Assembly (NCBI GenBank): GCA_015039315.1
Contig: WIDE01000012.1
Span: 191,731-255,730 of the forward strand
Source of the DNA: Clavulina sp. PMI_390
Lineage: Eukaryota > Basidiomycota > Agaricomycetes > Cantharellales > Hydnaceae
DNA length: 64,000 nt
Reading direction: 5' to 3'
Shown here: positions 55,093 through 64,000 of the stretch, one piece after another
Layout: the number at the start of each line of letters is the position of its first letter
Position numbering within the stretch: the stretch's first letter is position 1
Notes under the pieces: model-generated
What the model was told of the DNA's origin: nothing
What the model saw: the letters and a program-made list of their open reading frames with translations, nothing else
Database searches by the model: none
Program-made: the position numbers and the translations under genes

Positions 55093-58000
55093 ATGGCCGC
55101 CTCAGCGTCGACGCGGTGCATCACAGTGCTTGGTCATGTCGATCATGGAAAAACGACATTTGTAGACTCCCTCCTGGCGGCGAACAACATCATCTCCGCT
55201 AGGATGGCAGGGAAAATTCGATACATGGACAGTCGTGAAGACGAGCAAGAACGAGGAATCACTATGGAAAGCAGCGCAATATCACTGCGGTTCAAGATGA
55301 TGAGGAGAGATCCGACCAGTGGAGGTACGTATCCCTCCGATCTTTTCGTCGTCAGTCTACTTTTTGGTATCTCACGCGTGTTCTCATGACCCCCGTATAG
55401 CCGACAGTGCAGAAAGCTATGTTGTCAATCTCATCGATACTCCCGGTCATGTGGACTTTCTGAGCGAAGTTTCCACGGCCTCACGCCTATGTGACGGAGC
55501 ACTTGTCATGGTAGATGTTGTCGAAGGCGTTTGCACTCAGGTGAGTCACTCCGAAATTTCTCGGCAGAAAGCCAAAAAAAAAATGCAAATTCGTTGATGT
55601 CCATTTGCAATTGTAGACCATCGCTGTGCTCCGGCAAGCTTGGGCGGATCGCTTGCGGCCTATTCTCATCATCAACAAGCTCGATCGTCTCGTGACCGAG
55701 CTCAAACTGTCACCGCTAGAGGCATACACTCACCTCAACCAGCTCCTCGAAAATGTGAACGCCGTCATGGGAGCATTCTACGCTGGTGAACGTATGGAAG
55801 ACGATCTGCGGTGGCGTGAAGAACGGGAGCGTCGACTGGCAGCGCGAGCCCAAGCAGACGCGTCTCGCATTGATGCAGAAGCCAGTGGAGAAACCCCTAC
55901 TGATACTCTGGACCAAGAAGAAGAGTTCGCAGAGCGCAATGACGAGGACCTCTACTTTGCGCCCGAGCGCGGCAACGTTGTCTTTGCTTCGGCCATCGAT
56001 GGTTGGGCATTCCGGTTAGGAACCTTTGCGCAGCTGTATGCGCGAAAGTTAGGCGTCAACGAGGCGAACTTGAGGCGTGCATTATGGGGCGACTTCTATC
56101 TTGATCCGAAGACGAAGCGTGTCATCAGCCAGCGGCAGCTCAAGGGTCGGACACATCTAAAACCGCTGTTTGTGCAATTCGTGCTCGACAATATTTGGGC
56201 AGTATACGAGAATGTGGTCGTCAATCCGTACGTATTGGTACAACCACTCTCAGCCCTCGTCCGCTATTATTGAAGCATACTATCCTTGATGGTTTCATAG
56301 AAATCCCGACAAGGTCAACAAGATCGTTACCTCTCTGTCCCTAAAAATCCTCCCTCGTGATCTCCGTTCCAAAGACACGCGGACTACACTGCAACTAATC
56401 TTCTCTCAATGGCTCTCCCTCTCCACCTGCACCTTCCAAGCAGTCGTCGAGATTGTTCCTCCTCCATTCACCGCCCAACGCGTCCGTGTCCCCACAATGA
56501 TCTATCCCGATTTGACAGAACGCGATGGCACTAAGGTCCAGCCGCGGAATAGTCTAGAGGAGGACATCTACGATTGTCGAGAGGGAGAAAGCGCTCGGGT
56601 AGTGGCGATCGTCAGCAAGATGTTCGCGGTGCCGAGGGGAAGACTTCCTCGCAAGGAGGAGAAGAAGTTCGAGCTCAAGCCGAGGCCTCGGGTGAAGTCC
56701 CCTCCACCCACCGTGGACGAGACGACGGCATCTGTGGCATCTCTCACAGTTGGTAGCGAAACCCCTGCTAAAAGCGAAGAAGCTTCTGAAACAGCAGAAG
56801 ATGAAGGGAACCCCGATGAAGAGATCCTACTTGGTTTCGCCCGTCTCTACGCTGGGAGCCTTACCCTATCTTCCTCTGAACTCTACGTCCTCCTTCCCAA
56901 ATACAACACCTCCCTCCCACGAACGCATCCGAAGAATAAACCTTTCGTCGCTGGTCCTATCCCAATCAAGGCTCTCTACGAGATGATGGGGCGCGATCTT
57001 GTCCGCGTCGACGCGGTACAGGCTGGGAATGTCTTCGCTGTGGAAGGACTGGAGGGCTATGTTGGGCGCAGTGCGACGCTGTGCAGTGCTCCTGTTGGTG
57101 TCACGGATGTGGAAAAGGAGGATTGGGTGAATCTTGCTGCTGTTAGCTCTGGAGTGTCGCCAATTGTGAGAGTCGCGCTGGAGCCGAAGGAGCCTGGTAA
57201 ATCAATAATCTGGATTACTGCTTTTTCAAGTATGACAGCAGGTTGAACTGATGCGACTTTGTCGGAATATAGCTAACATGCCGCAGCTCATTCGCGGTCT
57301 CCGCCTGCTAAGTCAATCAGATCCCTGTGCCGAGACGTTTCAGCAGAAGACAGGCGAATGGGTGATCCTCACTGCTGGAGAACTTCATCTGGAGGTGAGT
57401 TAGTCCTTCGATCATTTACACATTCGGAAACTCTGATATCTCCTTCTTCATCGCATAGCGCTGCTTGAAGGATCTTAGGGAACGGTTTGCCCAGGTGGAG
57501 ATCCAAGCATCACAGCCAATTGTACCGTTCCGCGAAACTGCGATCAAAGCACCAGGTCTGTACTTTCGCCCATTGCGCGTTCATAATATGTTTAATCTCA
57601 ATCTACTCCACTACTACCTTACAGAGATGCTACCAGTGAAGTCTCCTCTTGGTCAACGAGGTCTGTATAAAGGATCATCACACAACATCGTCACGTTCAC
57701 TATCCGAGCTCGCCCACTTCCTGAAAGTGTTACAACTTTCCTCCAGCGGAACGTGAGCGTCATCAAGCGCCTTCAACGAGACCTCACCCACTCGTCATCT
57801 TCATCATCCTCTGACGAGGTAGAAGACGAGGCGCGGGATGGCGATGCTCATCGAGATGAGCTCGTACAGCAGCCAACCGTCACGGTGGACGAGTTCTGGG
57901 GCGCACTAGAGAAGCTCTTTGACGAGGAGACTGCGCCTGAATGGAAAGGTAAAGGGGCTAGCATGGTTGATCGGATCAGGGCGTTTGGGCCGAACGGAGT

Positions 58001-59291
58001 GGGTCCGAATATTCTATTTGGAAGGGAGGATGCGAGGGGGAAGGAGAATCCGTTTTCGTGAGTGATCGATCCCATCTGCAGGGGAGTGCCGCACATCGTG
58101 ACTGACGGCTGTTGGCCTGTAGGCTACGAAACAGGACGTCCAAGCGCGGTAACCCGTCGGGCGGGGAAGGGTCTGCTGATGATCTTCCACCAGAATTCGA
58201 AACGAACATCGAGTCAGGTTTCCAAATCGCGACTTTCCAAGGTCCATTGTGCGCCGAGCCGATGGAAGGGTTATCATTCTTCGTGGAGAGCATCGAGTTT
58301 GATGCAGCCCAGCTAGGAGACGAGAATCGTGCGTTCATTCACACCGATAGAACGCTAGCAATTAACATTTTCCGCATGATTTAGGGAGCTCGAAGATGGC
58401 GCAGGTCAGCGGGTCACTGATCACGGCCTCAAAGGAAGCTTGCCGTAGTGGATTCCTTGACTGGAGTCCTCGCCTAAAGATGGCCATTTATTCATGTGAT
58501 ATTCAAGCCTCCAGTTGAGTCCTGTTTGCGATTCCGTTCGTGGAGATTACGCCCCCAAGCTCATTGTCGATCATTGAACACCGACCATATATTAATGATA
58601 TCTGCGGATGTTATGCGACGACCCGACCCGTTTGTTCGTCGCTCGTGAATCATCACGTCCATATATGATGATGAATGATAGCCGATGTCCTGGGGAAGGT
58701 GTACGGTGTCATCGCCCGTCGGCGGGGAAGGATTGTGTCTGAGGAGATGAAGGAGGGGACGAGTTTCTTCTCGATCCATGCTGTGCTTCCTGTTGTGGAA
58801 AGCTTTGGATTTGCTGATGGTGAGGTTATTGGATTGGATCCGTTTCACCGAACGCTCATTAGGTATTTATGCCATTCACAGACATTAGGAAGAGGAGCTC
58901 AGGCGCGGCGAGTCCCCAGCTTATCTTTAGCGGGTACGTTGACTCAGTTAGCCTCATCCATCATATGCGCATCATCTGGCTCATGCGAGCTGTCTGATTG
59001 ATTGTTCATTTCGGTTCCTCGGTCTCGCTCGCATGGGAAACTTGCATTCAATGCTTTGACATTCAACAACCAACCAACCAACCAACCAACCAACCAACCA
59101 GATACGAGATCCTAGATAAAGACCCATACTGGGTGCCCACTACGGAAGAGGAGCTGGAAGACTTAGGCGAGAAGGCGGATCGGGCGAACGTGGCCCGGAT
59201 ATATATGGACAATGTGCGGAGGCGCAAGGGCATGTTTGTGGAGCAAAAGGTCGTAGAGGCTGCAGAGAAGCAGAGGACATTGAAGCGGTAA
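55093..59291 (+). CDS. RIA1: Elongation factor-like GTPase 1 (EFL1/Ria1), 60S ribosome maturation
   Basis: Eleven exons (55093-55324, 55401-55540, 55617-56227, 56301-57196, 57273-57394, 57459-58057, 58123-58328, 58385-58513, 58682-58819, 58882-58933, 59102-59291); 1104 residues with every junction in phase. EF-2-like GTPase motifs: GHVDHGKTT (G1, residues 13-21), [14 protein letters not shown] (G2), [13 protein letters not shown] (G3), NKLDRL (G4). Later parts: [70 protein letters not shown] and [20 protein letters not shown]. Two charged insertions (after the G domain, and a Ser run near 57795) are usual in this family. Ria1/EFL1 uses GTP with Sdo1 to release Tif6 (eIF6) from pre-60S subunits in the cytoplasm. 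The start at 55093 (MAASASTRC) is preferred because upstream in-frame sequence belongs to the promoter. Confidence 0.94.
59067..59100 (+). repeat. (CAAC)n microsatellite at a 3' splice site
   Basis: Eight and a half CAAC units directly followed by the acceptor AG (59100-59101) of the last EFL1 intron. The repeat takes the place of a normal pyrimidine tract. Confidence 0.9.
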
Positions 59292-59891
59292 CTTGATGTG
59301 CTAGATGCGCAGTTCGAGTATTTGCGGTTGGGACACGCGCCAGCGTTGTTGTTACATACATGCATGTTGTTGTTGTAGATGGTAGCGACCCCAGTGCTAG
59401 TTAGTTGCTGGGCCGTTATGATTACCTCCGGTGACCCATATGATCAGGAGAAGTACTGGTCCCTGATGCCAATCTTTCAATGATTCGATGCGATCTCGCC
59501 GGGCACGGTGGGTGGTCATTTTTGGATCGAAAGAAGAGTGGAAAGGATGTTGCTCTGTGGGGCGCATGGGCGAAACCCTGAGTTGAGCATTTGACAGCCC
59601 CGGATTGGCTTGAAATGTTCCAAAAAGGGGAGACTGGAGATAAGATCTCAGATCGAAAGCAGCACAAGAAGCGCGCTGGCCACTTGGCGATGTATTGTTC
59701 GTAACTGCAGAATTTTAAGGTGTCTCCAAGGACCTGCCGCTGGTTGTCTTAACCTTGTCTTAATCGTGAGTGAATCTTCCTATTGATCGGAGTTTGCCGG
59801 AATCGTCGCCAACCTCCTCTCGCTTTCCCTTTCTCTAAACACCAACGAAACACATCTGCGAAACGAACGTCCAGGACGTTTTACGCCAGTC
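59292..59891. other. Intergenic EFL1 to RasGEF
   Basis: No gene seen. The 3' part holds the RasGEF promoter and a CT-rich leader (59810-59845). Confidence 0.45.
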
Positions 59892-62800
59892 ATGGCGACG
59901 TTTCAGCAGCAGCAGCCTGACGAGGGCTTTGTGGATGAAACGATCACTGTGTGGGTCCGCGGCCTCTACGACTACCAAGGCACCGACGCATCCGCGCTCT
60001 CCTTTGACAAGGGCGCCATCATCGCCGTCTTCAACCAACTCGACACTGGCTGGTGGGACGGTGTTCTGGATGACGAGCGCGGCTGGTTCCCGTCCAACTA
60101 TGTCCAGATCTTGACGCCAGCAGAAACAGCTGCCCATCTGGCCACTCTCTATGACCCATCCCGCGAGCAGCAGCTACAGCCACCACACCAAGACTCGAGT
60201 GCGTATGAAAGCACCACTGACGGAGGCATGTGGAGTGGCACCGAGGGGCGCTCAGACTCTGGTCCTCGTGTCCAGATCACCGCACGCCCACAATCAATGG
60301 CGGACGACTTTTGGATGCCCCAGTTCTCCGCGGATGGCCAGGTGCGCGCATTCTCCCGTCTGCTTGACTGACTACTTTGATAACACCGTATTAAAACTTT
60401 ATCCCACTCCTTTGATGTGCTCCTCTAGATATACTACCTAAACTCTAAAACAGGTGAGACATCGCGTGACATGCCCTCTGGGACAGGGAGCGTCATCGAC
60501 TCCGCCATCGAGCTCAGCGACACCACCCACGAGGGAAGCTTCATTAGCGCCTACGATGTGCTCCGTGGTCGTTCCGCCTCGTCTGCAGGAGCTCCGTCCG
60601 AAGTTCCATCGAGTTGGGTCAAGCGCCTAGCCGACGATGGCATTTCTCACTACTGGTTCAATACTGCCACCGGCGAAGCCCAGTGGCACGACCCAACGCC
60701 AGCACGACAGCCCAAGCCTATCGCCCCTGCTGTTACCGCCTACAATGACGAATTTGAAAACGAGGATGCGGGCTACCAAGCCCTCAGGAGAGGTTTCTCA
60801 AATGACCCCTTCCCCTCTATGGACCCAGCTCGCCGAATCAGTGCCTACTCTGAAGCATCGGAGGCCCCCTCCTTTGGCGAGGCCGCCAACATCCCCAATT
60901 TCCTCTCCAATTCGCAACACACGCAGCACCCTCAGTCGTCCCCATCACAACCTTCCCCAGAGGTGATCGCCGAACGCAATGCAAAAGATTTACAATTCCA
61001 CCTCGCCCCCAAAAGCTCAGAGACCTTTTCAGACCTTGCCGTGCTAGTCAAGAAGGCCATCAACGAGATTGTACAGGCAAGCCCTTCCACAAACCCTAAT
61101 GACCCTGCCGAAGCCGCGTTGGTCATGGACCGCGTGTCCGCAGTCGTCGTTGCTGTCCGTAACCTCCTCTACACATCCGGAACGCTCGCTGCACCATTAG
61201 CCTCACTCCTCCCGCAAACAGCAGAAGCCGCCGAATCTTCTCGGTCGCCGATGCTCGAACTTCGCCCCTATCAACGAAAAGTGACTGCCACACTGTCTAA
61301 ACTCGTCCTGTCTGCCCGTGCTACCAAGTCCAACCTGAGCTCGAGGACAGGCCCTGGTGGCCCAGCCTTTGATGCACGAGTGGACCTGGACGCGCTCGAG
61401 CTGGATCGGGCCATTATGACCCTTGTCCAAGAAATTCAGCGCGCGTCGGTCTACGGGCGGGCGAAGCGCCTGCATGCTGTATTTGACTCACCCGACGGTG
61501 TCGCCGGTATTGGGCTAGGCAATCCCGGAGGAGGCGTGGGGGGCAATATGAAAGCCTTTGGCTTTGTCCCTGGTGATGACGCTGTCGATCGGTTGGTGCT
61601 TGGACCCAACCTTCTTGATGACATGGAAGCGCACCGGCTCAAGGTTGAAGAGCAGTTAAGGCCGCTGGAGAACCCTACGAGTAAGTAGAAGCTTGCAAGC
61701 TTGTTTCCTTCACAACCACCGATGAGTGTATGGTGAGGCTAATTAGTCTGTCCGGACAGTCCCGACTCTTGTTGAACAGGGCCCCATTGCCGTAACGGAG
61801 CTTGCTTCTCTGCTCGCCGTCGTGGAGGACATTGATGTGGCTTCTTACATTGACGTGACAGGGGCTCGCGGCACGGGCGACGACTACACCGCCAGCGTCA
61901 AGGAGGGCCAAACACTCGTTCGCCAGCTCGAATGGAGCAAGCAGGCCATCTTCGATGAGGGCATGCGATTACTCATGCTCTGTGAAGGCGAACGCAACGA
62001 ATTGCCATCACGAGAAATCCCAGAGTCCAGCACTGTCAAAGCCACAGCGTTCGCCCGCTCCATCCGCGGTCATATACTGTCCGTTCAAAAATTGGTTGGC
62101 GAGCTCATCCATCTCGCCGAGTTACAGGCGCGTGCTCGCCGTGGCTCTATTCTTGCAGGGCCCTCTGCGGCTTCCGGCGGTCGTGGAGCGAATGGCCTTC
62201 CTCAACCGCGCATCAATGGCAACACTGCGCAACAGCCACTTCAAAGCGCTCAGCGTGACAGCATGGCGCTCCCCTCCTTTGATGCGCCGGATTCGCCACT
62301 ACACGTTGGTGTATCCGTGAGCGAGGAAGCTCAAGCTGCGACTGCGCAGCTGCAGAGGATGGCTGAGCTAGACGTGGGTTCCGCCTTCCCGCCGGATGAC
62401 GGGGAGGAGGAGGATGAGGATTACGTTGGTATGGAGGACGCGTTTGGGAGTGCGCGCCGAGCGCTGCCTCCCCAGCCGTCACGAAATCCGCTCGTGGACT
62501 CGATGCCGCGCTCGACGACACCAACACCAATTTCAATACCGACCACGAATGGCGCGAGGGCGGATGATGCTACGCCGCTACCGCCGGGAGTACCACCCAA
62601 GGGTCGCAGCGTTCCCATGCCTGCAGATGATTCAGATGATGGTATGTTATTATTATTATATTTGAAAGCTGCTGTCTCACAGTATTCAACCTCGATCATT
62701 GCTTTGCAGAGGACTTGAGGGCCACAACTTCCAGATCTCCAGCGAAACGAAAGGGCAGCAACAAACTTATGCAGCTGCTTGGCGAAGAGATCCCAATGGC

Positions 62801-63985
62801 AGCCGAGAAGCCTTGGTATCTGAAACCTGGATACACTGATAAGGAACTTCTCTTTACCCCAGACGGAAACGAAATCCGTGGTGGGACATTACGAGCGCTT
62901 GTGGAGCGACTAACGTATCACCAAGCAACAGGTTAGTCTCTTTTTTTCTTTATAAAACTTCTGATTTTCCCAAGAGAGTGGATAAGATTGGCCCATTGTA
63001 CTGACACTGATCACTACCCGCCCTTTTTCTTCTTGCCTAGATACCGCATTCAACGAGGCCTTCCTTATCACTTTCCGATCCTTCACGACACCATCAGAGC
63101 TTATCGATGAGCTCATCCTACGCTTCGAGAAGCCTGCGCCAGAGGGCCTCACTGGTGAAGACCTTGCCGACTGGGAGCGCAACTGGCAGGAAACTACCCG
63201 CGCGCGAATTGTCAATACGATGCGGCGACTGCTCGTCGAAGAGGACTGTATTACGCTCGACGATACCGAGGCCCTTGACAAGATGCGCGCGTTCGTATCC
63301 AAGCACGAAGGCACGTATGTAGGCGTCAAGATGGTCGCCTCGACGTTGCAGACGTTGCTCAGCACTGGTGCGGCTCCTCAGCGCAAGCTGAGCCGGACGA
63401 TGCCGGTGGGCGCGCCCCAGCCGATCGTGCCCAAGCAAGGTGCAAAGGGCAAGCTCAAGTTCTCGGAGATGGATCCATTGGAGGTAGCGAGGCAGTTGAC
63501 GCTGATGGAAAGCGAGCTGTTCTCCAAGATCCGTGGACCTGAGTGCTTGGCGAGGGCTGAGGGCGGCCAGGCTGATAACGATAATATCAAGGCGGTCATT
63601 CTCATGAGTAACAAGGTGCGTTGTTTCTGGTTTCCTGGAAAATAGAATCTGTGTCACTAAATTTGCCGTTCGATTTTGCTTATTCCACCAGGTTGCTGAT
63701 TGGGTCAATGAAGTGATCCTTGAGAAGGAAGACCCGAAGCGCAGAGCGTTGCTTATTAGACACTTTATCCTTATTACTGATGTGAGTTGGCTGTCTGTTG
63801 GTCTGTCCATTAGTCGGAATACTAACATATATTCGCAGAAATGCCGCATGATGAACAACTTCTCTACCATGGCAGCCCTGGTGGCAGCTCTGAATTCCCC
63901 ACCTATCCGCCGTCTCAAGCGTAGCTGGGACAGCGTCAACAACCGTTACATTGCCCTTCTCGACGATATTGAGGCCCTCATGCAG
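59892..63985 (+). CDS. Ras guanine nucleotide exchange factor, Cdc25/Ste6 type (3' truncated by window)
   Basis: Seven exons in view: 59892-60341, 60459-61680, 61760-62641, 62710-62931, 63041-63615, 63692-63781 and 63839-63985; 1196 residues so far. Exon 7 ends at a donor (GTGCGT), so the gene continues. Domains in order: SH3 (VRGLYDYQGTDASALSFDKG, WWDGVLDDERGWFPSNYV, residues 18-75); WW (SSWVKRLADDGISHYWFNTA, then GEAQWHDP, residues 200-230); a long regulatory helical region; RasGEF_N (FNEAFLITFRSFTTPSELID, residues 890-1040); and the start of the catalytic Cdc25 domain (VADWVNEVI, LLIRHFILITDKCRMMNNFS, NSPPIRRLKRSWDSV). SH3 plus RasGEF is classic for fungal Cdc25, which loads Ras with GTP upstream of adenylyl cyclase/PKA. 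The WW domain is a frequent addition in basidiomycetes. The exon 2 acceptor (GTGAG|ACA at 60458) is chosen by phase. Confidence 0.92.
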
Positions 63986-64000
63986 GTGCGTGCTTTACTC

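Noticed and set aside
1..64000. CRISPR arrays, prokaryotic operons or riboswitches
   Set aside because: The genes are spliced eukaryotic genes; no regularly spaced repeats were seen.

Overview
The window looks like a gene-dense piece of a filamentous basidiomycete nuclear genome. Genes carry several short introns (mostly 50-70 nt, GT-AG). The gene families also fit: F-box proteins of the Agaricomycete type, a secreted DyP peroxidase, a BSC6-type MFS carrier and a DDE-1/Ulp1 transposon. Agaricomycetes is the most likely class; the genus is not determined from the sequence. One run of 333 N (11255-11587) is an assembly gap.

Layout. 1-2322: C-terminal part of an RPAP1/Rba50-like RNA polymerase II assembly factor. 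2660-8481: four tandem minus-strand paralogues of a small family (MA[DE]KPPQY start, conserved middle domain, Pro-rich linker, hydrophobic Cys-rich tail), each with a one-intron structure and duplicated upstream DNA. 9079-16334: two related F-box genes (A1, A2) flanking a minus-strand MFS transporter. 16552-17115: Rib2-type deaminase. 17431-23139: a nested pair of TA-target transposons. A 4.6-kb element coding for a Ulp1-like protease joined to a DDE transposase sits inside the left terminal inverted repeat of a 1.07-kb element. 23955-28133: a 1299-residue, largely disordered protein with an NFKBIL1-like C-terminal region. 29280-29963: endosulfine (Igo1/ENSA). 30385-35126: two tandem F-box genes (B1, B2). 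35.4-37.1 kb: gene remnants, one a clear frameshifted pseudogene. 39138-41702: secreted dye-decolorizing peroxidase. 43670-44974: Zn2Cys6 protein. 47486-49062: ordinary F-box protein. 49450-50506: secreted protein. 51418-53188: fifth member of the F-box family (B3). 53369-54876 and 55093-59291: HUT1 nucleotide-sugar transporter and EFL1/RIA1 GTPase, divergent. 59892 to the right edge: Cdc25/Ste6-type Ras guanine nucleotide exchange factor, truncated by the window.

How it fits together. Housekeeping genes (RPAP1, Rib2-type, endosulfine, HUT1, EFL1, RasGEF) are interspersed with lineage-expanded families and mobile DNA. The most distinctive content is a five-member family (A1, A2, B1, B2, B3). 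All members have the same three-exon architecture, with intron phases 2 then 0. The order is a short 'QEYxxMW' exon, a novel N-terminal domain with a Y/FFP...GFxI...NW[VL] pattern, then an F-box and a probable leucine-rich C-terminus. These look like substrate adaptors of SCF-type ubiquitin ligases with an undescribed N-terminal domain. That role is inference. All exon joins below were derived by hand from reading frame, splice-site consensus and comparison of paralogues.
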